Source of the DNA: Bacteroidales bacterium | GTDB lineage: Bacteria; Bacteroidota; Bacteroidia; Bacteroidales; UBA932 | Length of the DNA stretch: 43,327 nt | Direction: 5' to 3' | NCBI GenBank assembly: GCA_017483985.1 | Contig: JAFUUB010000012.1 | Location: 1 to 43,327, forward strand | Shown: piece after piece, positions 1-9,100 of the stretch | Layout of the letters: every line of letters begins with the position of its first letter | Position numbering within the stretch: position 1 is the first letter of the stretch | Notes under the pieces: generated by a model | Databases searched by the model: none | Told to the model about the DNA's origin: nothing | Seen by the model: the letters and a program-made list of their open reading frames with translations, nothing else | Position numbers and translations under genes: made by a program

Positions 1-19
1 AAAAGGAACGGGCGCGAGG

Positions 20-51
20 TTTGCTACATCGGAAAATAATGACTACTTTTG
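20..51 (+). promoter_or_regulatory. Bacteroidota-type promoter for the cdaA operon
   Basis: A TTTG -33 element ends at 23 and a perfect TACTTTTG -7 element (TAnnTTTG) lies at 44-51, with 20 nt between them. This is the standard primary sigma factor promoter form of Bacteroidota. It lies just upstream of the ATG at 71. No equally good promoter was seen in the short gaps between 71 and 10878, so it may drive the whole co-directional run of nine genes. Confidence 0.7.
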
Positions 52-70
52 TCTTGTAATTAATAACGGT

Positions 71-895
71 ATGACCTTGTCGCTCCTTGGCTTCCTCGGC
101 ATGTCCCTGATCGATGTCCTGGACATCCTGCTGGTCGCCCTCATCATCTTCGTCGTTTTCCGGTGGATCCGCAATTCCACCGCCCTGAACATCTTCCTGG
201 CCATCATCGTGATCTATGTCATGGTGGTCATCGTCGATGCCCTCGGGATGAAGCTGATGAGCGCCTTGCTGGGGACCTTCGTGGACGTGGGCGTGGTCGC
301 CCTGATCGTGATCTTCCAGCCGGAGATCCGGCATTTCCTCTTCCGGATCGGCAGCGAGATGAACCTCAGCGCCAAGGGCAGGGCCCTGCTGGGCCGGATC
401 CTCGGGACCCGGACGCCCAAGATGGACTCCGCCGCCATCGACGAGGTGGCCGAAGCCTGCCGGACCATGTCCGACGAAAAGACCGGGGCCCTGATGGTCT
501 TCCCGCATGGGGACAGCCTGGATTACATCATCGGCACGGGAGACCGGATCGACGCGACCATCAGCCGTCGCCTGATCATGAACCTGTTCTTCAAGAACTC
601 GCCGCTGCACGACGGCGCCATGATCATCGGCGGAGGCCGCATCGTCGCCGCCCGCTGCACCCTCCCGATCACGGACCGGAGCGACATCCCGGCCAGTTTC
701 GGCATGCGCCACAAGGCGGCGATCGGCATCTCCGAACAGACGGACGCCGACGTTATCGTGGTCTCCGAGGAGACGGGCAACGTGTCCTTCGTCCGGCAGG
801 GAGAACTCCGTCATATCGAAAACATGAATGAACTGAAGCTCCTCCTGGATGCGGCCTTCACCGGCCGCGAGGAGCCTGTGGGAAAGAAAGAGTAA
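71..895 (+). CDS. cdaA: Diadenylate cyclase CdaA (c-di-AMP synthase)
   Basis: This membrane-bound enzyme condenses two ATP into the second messenger c-di-AMP, which controls potassium and osmotic balance and envelope homeostasis. The 274-residue length is normal for CdaA. Three hydrophobic helices fill about residues 1-85, followed by a short linker and the DAC domain (about 105-245). The catalytic DGA motif is at 181-183. The usual RHR motif reads R213-H214-K215, a conservative change. The DAC core ends with the typical VVSEETG stretch and a short charged tail. It is first in the operon and mutS2 starts 10 nt after its stop. No phosphodiesterase or CdaR-like regulator sits next to it. The family assignment is very secure. 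Confidence 0.95.
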   Translation: MTLSLLGFLGMSLIDVLDILLVALIIFVVFRWIRNSTALNIFLAIIVIYVMVVIVDALGMKLMSALLGTFVDVGVVALIVIFQPEIRHFLFRIGSEMNLSAKGRALLGRILGTRTPKMDSAAIDEVAEACRTMSDEKTGALMVFPHGDSLDYIIGTGDRIDATISRRLIMNLFFKNSPLHDGAMIIGGGRIVAARCTLPITDRSDIPASFGMRHKAAIGISEQTDADVIVVSEETGNVSFVRQGELRHIENMNELKLLLDAAFTGREEPVGKKE

Positions 896-905
896 AGATT
901 AGTAG

Positions 906-3440
906 TTGGAAGAGAAAACCTACATAGACAGCCGCCTGGAAGCCCAGCTCGGTTTCGACCGGGTGCGCCAGGCCATTGCCGACCGATGCAGCACCGCCTA
1001 TGCGGCCCAGCGGGTGGCGGGAGAAACATTTATCACTTCGCCGCGGGAAATCCGCCGCCGGCTGCTCACCACCGACGAGATGCGCCTGATCATCCTCTTC
1101 GAGGAGAATTTCCCGACCAGCGGCTATATCGACTGCATCGATTTCCTGGAAGTCCTCGCCCAGGACGGCGCCAACATCGACCTGCATTCCCTGGGCAAGC
1201 TCCGGACCCTGCTGGAGACCCTCCGCAAGATCATGGCGTTCTTCGCCTCGGTCAAGGACGGGGTCTACCCGAACCTGGCCCGCATGACCGCCCACGTCGC
1301 CGTCTTCCCGGAAGTGCAGCAGCACATCGACCGGATCCTCGACCGCCACGGCAATGTCAAGGACACCGCGTCCGACCTGCTCTATGAAATCCGCAAGGCG
1401 CTCAAGGACAAGGAAGGCGCCATCTCCCGCCGGGCCGGTGCCATCCTCAAGCGCGCCCAGCAGGAAGGGATCGTCGACGCCGACGCCGCGGTCGCCGTCC
1501 GCGACGGCAAGCTGCTGATTCCGGTCAGTTCCGCCCATAAGCGCAAATTGCCCGGCTTCGTCTGGGACGAATCCTCCACCGGCAAGACGACCTTCATCGA
1601 GCCGGCCGAAATCATCGAACTGGAAAACGAAATCGCCGAACTCCATTTCGCCGAAACCCGGGAGATCTTCAAGATCCTCTCCGATTTCAGCGACTTCGTC
1701 CGCCCGTATGTGCCGGAACTGATCGCCGGCGCCCGCTGCGTGGGCGAACTGGATTTCGTCATGGCCAAGGCCCAGACGGCCCTGGACTATATCGCCGGCA
1801 TGCCGGTCCTCTCCGAAAACGGGGAGATGAACCTCCGCAAGGCCCGGCACCCCCTCCTGGAAAAGGCCCTCCGCCGCGAAGGGAAGCCCATCGTCCCGCT
1901 GACCGCCTCCCTGACCCCCGCCAAGCACATCCTGCTGATCTCCGGCCCGAACGCCGGCGGCAAGTCCGTCTGCCTGAAGACCGTCGGCCTGCTGCAGTAC
2001 ATGTTCCAGTGGGGCATGCTGATCCCGACGTCCGAGACCTCCGAGATGAACATCTTCGACCGGATCATGGTCGACATCGGCGACGGCCAGTCCATCGACA
2101 ATGACCTGAGCACCTACAGCTCGTTCCTCGACGCCATGAAACAGATGCTCGCCCAGGCCGACAACCGGACCCTGGTGCTGATCGACGAATTCGGATCGGG
2201 TACCGAACCGGCGGCGGGCGGCGCCATCGCCGAGGCCATCCTCGCCGAACTGGACCGCAGGGGCGTCTACGGCGTCATCACGACCCATTATACCAACCTC
2301 AAGCTCTACGCCTCCCGCGAAGGGGACTGCGGGGTCATCAACGGCGCCATGCAGTTCGACGCCAAGAACATCGTCCCGCTCTTCAAACTGGAGATGGGCC
2401 TGCCCGGCAACTCCTTCGCCTTCGAACTGGCCCGCAAGATGGGCCTCCCGGAGGCCATCATCAAGGACGCCGAGTCCCGCGCCGGAGAAGAATACGTCGG
2501 CATCGAGCGCAACCTGCGCAAGATCGTCCGCAACCGCCGCGCCCTCGACGAGAAGCTCGAGAAGATCCGCCACACCGACAAGACCCTCGAGAACATCACC
2601 GACCGCTACCAGAAAGAGCTCGAGGACATCAAGAAGACCCGCAAGGAAATCATAGACCAGGCCCGCCAGGAAGCCGAAGGCATGGTCAAGGAAGCCAACA
2701 AGCGCATCGAAAAGACCATCCGCGAAATCAAGGAGAACCAGGCCGAGAAAGAGAAGACCCGGGAAGTCCGCCGCGAGCTGGGCGACTTCATGAGCATCCT
2801 CGCCCAGGGCCGCCAGCGACAGGAAAAGAACCGCGAGGACTATGTCGAAGGCAAGCTCAAGCAGCTCTCCGACCGGCGGGAACGGGAAAAGGCCCGCAAG
2901 GCCCGGCGCGGCGAGGCCGTCCCGCAGGAACCGGAAAAAGCCCCGGAGGAAGTCCGCAGCGGTCCCCTCCAGATCGGAGAGAAAGTCCGCGTCAAGGACA
3001 ACGGCATGGTCGGCGAGGTCGCCAAGGTTTCCGCCAAGGCCGTGACCGTCATCATCGGTTCCGTGACCAGCAAACTCCCGCCGTCGCGCGTCGAGCGGAT
3101 CTCGTCCAACGAATACAAGAGCGCCGTCAAGGACCTGCCCCAGGCCTCCCGCCCCCTGCAGGTCGAAGATGCGGCGATCCGGGAACGCAAGCTCAGTTTT
3201 AAGCCGGAACTCGACGTACGGGGCGCCCGCCTGGGCGAAGCCCTGGAAACGGTCATGCGTTTCGTCGACGACGCGATCATGCTCGGGATGCCCTCCGTGC
3301 GGATCGTCCACGGAAAGGGAACCGGCGTGCTCCACGAGGAGATCCAGAAGCTGCTCCGCACCACCGCGGGGGTGGCCACCGTCTCGGACGAGCACATCCA
3401 GCATGGCGGTTCCGGCGTAACCATCGTAACCTTCGAGTGA
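906..3440 (+). CDS. mutS2: MutS2-family ATPase with Smr nuclease domain
   Basis: MutS2 is a MutS-like ATPase without the mismatch-recognition domain. Family members act in suppression of homologous recombination or rescue of collided ribosomes, and the role here is not determined by sequence. The 844-residue protein has an N-terminal core/clamp, an ATPase with Walker A at 347-354 (GPNAGGKS), Walker B near LVLIDEFGSGTEP, a long charged coiled coil (about 530-660), a KOW-like linker, and a C-terminal Smr domain with LDVRG (D770) and HGKG (H802). I chose the TTG at 906 because the family N-terminus begins here and the next in-frame ATG lies well inside the domain. The end overlaps yraN. Function at family level is secure. 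Confidence 0.94.
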   Translation: MEEKTYIDSRLEAQLGFDRVRQAIADRCSTAYAAQRVAGETFITSPREIRRRLLTTDEMRLIILFEENFPTSGYIDCIDFLEVLAQDGANIDLHSLGKLRTLLETLRKIMAFFASVKDGVYPNLARMTAHVAVFPEVQQHIDRILDRHGNVKDTASDLLYEIRKALKDKEGAISRRAGAILKRAQQEGIVDADAAVAVRDGKLLIPVSSAHKRKLPGFVWDESSTGKTTFIEPAEIIELENEIAELHFAETREIFKILSDFSDFVRPYVPELIAGARCVGELDFVMAKAQTALDYIAGMPVLSENGEMNLRKARHPLLEKALRREGKPIVPLTASLTPAKHILLISGPNAGGKSVCLKTVGLLQYMFQWGMLIPTSETSEMNIFDRIMVDIGDGQSIDNDLSTYSSFLDAMKQMLAQADNRTLVLIDEFGSGTEPAAGGAIAEAILAELDRRGVYGVITTHYTNLKLYASREGDCGVINGAMQFDAKNIVPLFKLEMGLPGNSFAFELARKMGLPEAIIKDAESRAGEEYVGIERNLRKIVRNRRALDEKLEKIRHTDKTLENITDRYQKELEDIKKTRKEIIDQARQEAEGMVKEANKRIEKTIREIKENQAEKEKTREVRRELGDFMSILAQGRQRQEKNREDYVEGKLKQLSDRREREKARKARRGEAVPQEPEKAPEEVRSGPLQIGEKVRVKDNGMVGEVAKVSAKAVTVIIGSVTSKLPPSRVERISSNEYKSAVKDLPQASRPLQVEDAAIRERKLSFKPELDVRGARLGEALETVMRFVDDAIMLGMPSVRIVHGKGTGVLHEEIQKLLRTTAGVATVSDEHIQHGGSGVTIVTFE

Positions 3441-3814
3441 TGGGACGGGCGCAGACGGGAAGGGCAGGCGAAGACGCGGCCTGCCGCTACCTGATGGAAC
3501 GGGGACACACGATCCTCGAGCGGAACTGGCGGAGCGGCCATCGGGAGATCGACATCATCTCCCTCGCTCCGGACGGCCTGCATATCGTGGAGGTCAAGAC
3601 CCGGGTAGCACCGGCGGCGGCCCCGCCGCAAGACAACGTGAGGTACGACAAGCAGCGGCACCTGGTTTCGGCCGCACAGCGGTATCTCCACGAAAAGGAC
3701 GACCGGAAGCTCTCCGGACTGGAGGTCTTCTTCGACGTCGTGGCAGTGACACTGGACGGAGACTGCGCGGACATCGTGTATTTCCCGCAGGCCTTCATAC
3801 CGATATATGTATAA
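3440..3814 (+). CDS. yraN: YraN/UPF0102 family nuclease-fold protein
   Basis: This small cytoplasmic protein has the restriction-endonuclease-like (PD-(D/E)XK) fold of the UPF0102 family, whose cellular role is not well established. Visible family signatures are an N-terminal G-R-A-G-E-D-A helix, the E-I-D-I-I strand after RSGHR, and the VEVKTR strand, which together form the D...ExK nuclease-like site. About 124 residues is the normal length. The ATG at 3440 overlaps the mutS2 stop by one base (TGATG). A GTG three bases upstream is a less likely start. Its stop lies inside or just before the next gene, so tight translational coupling is likely. Catalytic activity is inferred from the fold, not shown. 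Confidence 0.9.
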   Translation: MGRAQTGRAGEDAACRYLMERGHTILERNWRSGHREIDIISLAPDGLHIVEVKTRVAPAAAPPQDNVRYDKQRHLVSAAQRYLHEKDDRKLSGLEVFFDVVAVTLDGDCADIVYFPQAFIPIYV

Positions 3815-3818
3815 GAAT

Positions 3819-4913
3819 ATGGACAAGCACCAATATTGCGTCATCATGGCCGGCGGCTACGGCAACCGGTTCTGGCCCGTGACCCGCGAATCCCGGCCCA
3901 AGCAGTTCATCTACCTCTCCAGCACCAAACGGTCCCTGGTCCGCGCCGCCTACGAGCGCTGCCTGGGCGTGGTGCCGCCGGAGAACATCCTGCTGATCAC
4001 CCTGGCCCGGTTCAAGGACTATGTCTTCCAGAACATCCCGGAGCTGCCGGAGGAGAACCTGCTGCTCGAGCCTTACGGACGCAAGACCGCCCCCTGCATC
4101 GTCTACGCGACCTACGCCATCCTCAAACGCGATCCCCAGGCCGTCATCGCCATGATCCCGGCCGACCAGATCATCTTCGACGGAGACTGCTACCGCAAGA
4201 CCCTCGCCGAAGCCCTGAATTACGCCGCCACCCGGCACATCCTGCTGACCCTCGGCGTCGTCCCGACCCGGCCGGACCCGAATTATGGATATGTCCAGGT
4301 CTCCGGCGGAAAGACCGCCCGCGATTCCGACCAGCCCGTCCCGGTCAAGACCTTTACCGAGAAGCCGGATCCGGACATCGCCCAGGTCTTCTGCGACAGC
4401 GGGGAATTCTTCTGGAACACCGGCGTCTTCGTCTGGCAGGCCACCGTCATCCGGGAAGAATGCGAACGGTACATCCCCGAGATTACCAGCCTGTTCGCCG
4501 GCTGGGACGGTGCCCTCGGCACCGTGGCGGAAAAAGTCTTCCTGGAGCGGGCCTACACCGGATGCTCCAAGCAATCCATCGACTACGGCGTCATGGAGAA
4601 GACCGAAATCGCCTGGGTCTATCCCTCCCGCTTCGGCTGGTCCGACGTCGACAGCTGGGAAAGCCTGTACTCCAGCTACCCCGAAAAAGATGCGGACGGG
4701 AATTTCACCAACACGACCCGGCCCTATTTCTCCGAGAACAAAGGCTGCCTCTTCATCGCCGACGACACCAAGAAGATGCTGGCGATCAAGGGCCTGGAAA
4801 ACTACCTTGTGCTGGACACCCCGGACGTCCTGCTGATCTGCCCGCGGGATGACCGGCAATACCGGGACTTTACCGGAAACATCGCCCTCCCGGGCTACGA
4901 AGATATCCGATGA
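3819..4913 (+). CDS. manC: Mannose-1-phosphate guanylyltransferase
   Basis: This enzyme makes GDP-mannose from mannose-1-phosphate and GTP, feeding GDP-mannose/GDP-fucose sugars to glycan and surface polysaccharide synthesis. The N-terminal signature MAGGYGNRFWP, followed by RPKQF, is the nucleotide-binding loop. The FTEKPD and FFWNTGVFVW motifs are typical of the GMP family, and WSDVDSW closes the domain. There is no C-terminal isomerase (PMI) domain, so it is the monofunctional type. The ATG at 3819 begins MDKHQYCVIMAGG. An alternative ATG at 3807 would add four residues and overlap yraN by 8 nt. The stop overlaps the next start as ATGA, which suggests translational coupling with the epimerase. 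Confidence 0.93.
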   Translation: MDKHQYCVIMAGGYGNRFWPVTRESRPKQFIYLSSTKRSLVRAAYERCLGVVPPENILLITLARFKDYVFQNIPELPEENLLLEPYGRKTAPCIVYATYAILKRDPQAVIAMIPADQIIFDGDCYRKTLAEALNYAATRHILLTLGVVPTRPDPNYGYVQVSGGKTARDSDQPVPVKTFTEKPDPDIAQVFCDSGEFFWNTGVFVWQATVIREECERYIPEITSLFAGWDGALGTVAEKVFLERAYTGCSKQSIDYGVMEKTEIAWVYPSRFGWSDVDSWESLYSSYPEKDADGNFTNTTRPYFSENKGCLFIADDTKKMLAIKGLENYLVLDTPDVLLICPRDDRQYRDFTGNIALPGYEDIR

Positions 4914-6085
4914 CCATGAACCGAACCGACACTTTCCTGCAAGAGATCCGCTCCGAACTCTGCGACAACATCCTGCCTTTCTGGCTGGAACGCACACCCG
5001 ATCCCCTGGAAGGGGGCTTCCTCGGCCGCATTTCCGGCACGGGGGAAACCGACCGCAAGGCCCCCCGCGGCGTCATCCTCAACGCCCGGATCCTCTGGGC
5101 CTTCTCCGCAGCCTACAAGGCCTTCCGGAAGAAGGAATACCTGGTCGCGGCCACCCGGGCGAAGGATTATTTCATCGGACATTTCCTGGACCACCGCTAC
5201 GGCGGCGCCTACTGGTCCCTCACGCCTTCCGGTATCCGGCTCGAAACCAAGAAACAACTCTACGCCCAGGCCTTCTCCATCTATGGCCTGAGCGAATTCT
5301 ACGGAGCGACCGGAGACGACGAGGCCCTCAAGGCCGCCCGCAACCTCTATCAGATCATCGAGAAGGAATACGCCGATCCGGTCCACGGCGGATATGCCGA
5401 GGCCCGCGCCCGGGACTTCAGCGTACTGGAGGACATGACCCTCAGCGAGCATGACATCAACGCCGCCAAGACCATGAACTCCCACCTGCACCTGCTCGAA
5501 GCCTACGCCAACCTCTACAAGGTCTGGCCGGACGAAGGGCTGCGGGAACGGACCGTCTCCCTGCTGGACATCCTCTGTACCAAGATCATGGACCCGGCGA
5601 CCGGGCACCTGCACCTGTATTTCAACGAGGACTGGAGCGTCATCCCCGGGGCCTTCTCCTACGGCCATGACATCGAGACCTCCTGGCTGGCCCTCGAAGC
5701 CGCGTTCATCGTCCGGGACATCGACGTCGTCGACCGCGTCAAGCCGGCGGCCCTGCAGATGGCCCGCGCCGGCCTGGAAGGCCTGCAGCCCGACGGAAGC
5801 CTGCTCTACGAAAGCGGCGACGACAGCCGCCAGTGGTGGGTCGAAGCGGAGAATGTCGTAGGCAATCTCTGGCTCTGGAAATACCATGGTGACGCAGCCG
5901 CAGCCGACCGGGCCCTCGCCTGCTGGAACTACATCAAGACCCGCCTGGTCGACCGGGAGGGCGGCGAATGGTTCTGGTCCTGCGCCCCGGACGGCACGCC
6001 CAACCGCACCGACGACAAGGCCGGTTTCTGGAAATGCCCCTACCACAACAGCCGCATGTGCCTCCAGGCGCTCGAACTGCTGTAA
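4910..6085 (+). CDS. AGE / cellobiose 2-epimerase family sugar epimerase
   Basis: The protein belongs to the N-acylglucosamine 2-epimerase superfamily of (alpha/alpha)6-barrel enzymes that invert C2 of reducing-end sugars. Its 391 residues are full length. H194 (in NSHLHLLEAY), H253 (in SYGHDIETSW) and H379 (in CPYHNSR) match in context and spacing the three catalytic histidines known for cellobiose 2-epimerase, and the WWVEAENVVG motif is typical of that branch. Cellobiose or mannobiose 2-epimerase is therefore more likely than GlcNAc 2-epimerase, but substrate cannot be decided by reading. There is no signal peptide, so it is cytoplasmic. It is coupled to manC by an ATGA overlap, pointing to mannose metabolism. 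Confidence 0.88.
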   Translation: MTMNRTDTFLQEIRSELCDNILPFWLERTPDPLEGGFLGRISGTGETDRKAPRGVILNARILWAFSAAYKAFRKKEYLVAATRAKDYFIGHFLDHRYGGAYWSLTPSGIRLETKKQLYAQAFSIYGLSEFYGATGDDEALKAARNLYQIIEKEYADPVHGGYAEARARDFSVLEDMTLSEHDINAAKTMNSHLHLLEAYANLYKVWPDEGLRERTVSLLDILCTKIMDPATGHLHLYFNEDWSVIPGAFSYGHDIETSWLALEAAFIVRDIDVVDRVKPAALQMARAGLEGLQPDGSLLYESGDDSRQWWVEAENVVGNLWLWKYHGDAAAADRALACWNYIKTRLVDREGGEWFWSCAPDGTPNRTDDKAGFWKCPYHNSRMCLQALELL

Positions 6086-6094
6086 ACACACCTT

Positions 6095-6103
6095 CCCCCC
6101 CCC
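6095..6103 (+). repeat. Nine-base poly-C tract abutting the FtsK-like start codon
   Basis: A run of nine C residues ends directly against the ATG at 6104, in the 18-nt gap after the epimerase stop. There is no Shine-Dalgarno-like sequence in the gap. Homopolymer tracts of this length can change by slippage. Because this one is outside the reading frame, any effect would be on translation initiation or spacing. It could also be a sequencing error. Confidence 0.6.
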
Positions 6104-9100
6104 ATGGACACGAATTCCCCCTACCTGTACCGGGAAGTCCTGGAAATCCTGGACCAGGAAGTCGCCGACCGAAGGGCCGTCAACTTCCTCCTGAAAGAAA
6201 ACGACGCCCTTGCCAGCGAAGCCGTCTGCGCCCTCGACCCGGCTACGTTGAAAAAGAAGATCGCTTCCCTTGTGGATCGCTGGAACCAGGATCTTCTCAA
6301 TGAGGTATACATCCCATTGATGAAGAAGGGCATCCAGGATTATAAAGACTACCTGGCAGCCCAAAGGAAGACCCTTCCGGCTATGCCCGATATTCCTGCC
6401 GGATACAAGGACTATGCGGAAGCAGAACGAGCCTTGACACAATACGCCAAGGAAAAAAGCGACCTTGAGCGAGACCTGGTGTCCGAAGCCGCAGTCATCC
6501 GGTCCCTCCACAAGGACCTGCTCAACCTCTACGGAAAAAACCCGACCGAGATTTATCTTAACGCCGGCCGTTCTGCCAAGGACGCTTTCCAATGCTTCGA
6601 TGTAACCATTTTTTTCACCCATTCTTCCCTTCCGGAAAACTTGCATGGTCTCATCGGCATGGGCATCCATGTCAAGGGCGTTCCGAAGGCCATTTACGTT
6701 TACACGGACGGATCCCTGCCGTTTACACCCGACTTCACGTATGCCAGGGATCCCCGTTATGACGGTTATATCATGGATTTCTTTCTCGTGTCCGGCGAGG
6801 CGACGACACTGACAGAAAAGGTCATGGGCAAAGCGAAAAAAGCTGCGCAATGGGTGCAGCAGCAGCAGAAGGAGTGCCAGATGCTGGAGATTCTCCGCCG
6901 CCTTGTCAATACGCTGCGCATCAAGGAGGCGGGAGAACTTCGTCTGGGTCAGGTGAAAAGGAAGATGGCCGACCTGAAAGAAAAGCTTCCGGCATACAAG
7001 GACTACCGTGCCCGGACGGACACCTATTGTGAGAAAGAAAGGGAGTTTTATGGTTTAAAAGGGAATGTCACCATCGGGACCTTCGTCGCCCAAAAAGGAA
7101 AGATGCAGCGGGCCGGACAGGCGGTGCTGGACCCGATCCGGAAGAAATATGCGGCCGAACTGCATCCGTATGGCTTGCATGAAAGCGAATTGGACGATAT
7201 CCGGTGGCCGGAATACGTCACGACTCCCGAAAAAGCCCGCGAAGCAAAAGAGAAGCTGGTGAACCGTCTGTTCAACGAGAGTTCGGAAAGAATCGCCCAT
7301 GCCGTAACGCGCAGAAAACAGATGGCCGAGCAAATGGCGGTCGTCAACGGACATGAAAACTACCTCCTCCGGCTCAAAACCGTGCAGGAGCTCGACCCGG
7401 TCCTGGGGCAAGTCCTGCAAATAGATCCGGAACAGCTCCAGACCCTGAAGAAATGCGCTGCCGGCCGGGAAAGCGTCGCGCTGATTCCGACCGGTCAGCA
7501 CTGCAGCACGTACAAAGGCCTCGAGATCTATTATCCCCAGATGGTTCCCTGGCACCAGAACGGGAAAGCCTCCAATATCTGCCTGGAACTTCCGAAAGGC
7601 TCCGGCAAGAATGCGGAAGACCGCCTGTACCATGTAATGAACAACCTGCTGTTCAACATGCTGATGGCATTTTCGCCCGGTCAGGTCCGCCTGCATTTCA
7701 TTGACTTCAACCTGTCCGGAAGGGGCGGCTTCTTCCTGCAGAACTTCGACGGAGCCGTCACCGGATCCAAGGCTGTCACCGATGAAAGCGCGCTGCGTGA
7801 ACTTCTCGCCCGGCTCCAGGACAAACTGGGCAGTGCGCGTCCGTCCCCGAAGCCGTATGACGTTGTCGTCCTGCTGGATGCCCCTAAGCAACTGACTACC
7901 CAGCACGCCCGTACGCTCCAGCCGCTCTATGAAAACGGCTACAAGGGCGGCATCTCCTTCGTCGCCGTGGACACCGGCAGCCGCAGCCAGGGAGACGGCA
8001 GCGCGCTGCTCTCGCATCCGTCCTTCGTGCATGTTCCCCTGTCCGAAGAGCCCATGCAGCTGGATACGCTGTTCGACGGGGTCCTCAGCAGAGATGACTG
8101 CATAGAGCAATTCCGCCAGGGATTGGAAGACGCCCGGCAAGTGCCCGTCATCCACCTGGATTATGAAGCGCTCGGGAGGCAGGCCTTCCAGGACACCGGC
8201 AAGGGCCTCCGCATACCGGTCGGCTCGACGGGGGGCCAGCGCTTCGACTTCCGTCTCGACCAGGTAAGCCATCCCCACGCCTTCGTCCTGGGCCAGTCCG
8301 GCTCCGGCAAATCCGTACTTCTCCATAACGTAATCATGGGGGCGGTCCTCCAGTATGCGCCCGAGGACCTGCAGCTGTACCTGATGGACCTCAAGATCGG
8401 AGGCGTTGAATTCAAGGCCTACAAATCCCTCCCCCATACGAAGGCCGTCCTCCTGGACGACAGCGACCGGCAGATCATCCGCGAAATCCTCCGGGATATC
8501 ATACGGGAGATGAAGAGCCGGGGCGAGCGCATGCGCAACGCGTCATCGGGAATCGTCAAGATCGAAGAATACAACCAGGCGTTCCCGCAGGACCGTCTTG
8601 CCCAGATCATGATCATCGTTGATGAATGCCAACGCCTGTTCAGCGACCGTCCCGATTCTATCCAGCGGGAAATCAGCGAAATGATGGATATGATCGCTTC
8701 GCAGGGCCGCAACTTCGGCATCCATCTCGTCCTGGCCACCCAGACGCTCCACGGAAGCGTGATCAGTGCCGTGGTACGCAAGAACATCTCCGATTTCTAC
8801 CTGCTGAAAGGCGGTATGGCGGACGGGCTGGAGCGTCAGATGGAAGAAGCCGCCGCGCTCACGACCGGACAGGTCATCTATACCAACCGCAGCGACAAAA
8901 CCCTCTTCCAGGCCTTCTTCCCGGACCGCCGCTCCAGAGAAACGGCCCTCGGAACAGCGGTCCGGAAAGCCTCCGGCCACCCGACGAACAACCCCTTCGT
9001 TTTCGAAGGCCGCACCTCCTTCCACCTTCTTCCGGAAAACGCCGCCGGACTCCGGACGGCAGCCAGACGGGGACCCGCAGGCATGGCCGGCCGGGAAATC

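Noticed and set aside
858..3404. 848-codon open frame antisense to mutS2
   Set aside because: Low-complexity Gly/Leu/Asp-rich translation produced by GC-rich codon bias; mutS2 on the other strand has every family motif.
4895..6850. 651-codon open frame antisense to the epimerase and the start of the ATPase
   Set aside because: No recognisable motif; crosses a gene boundary on the other strand and mirrors well-supported genes.
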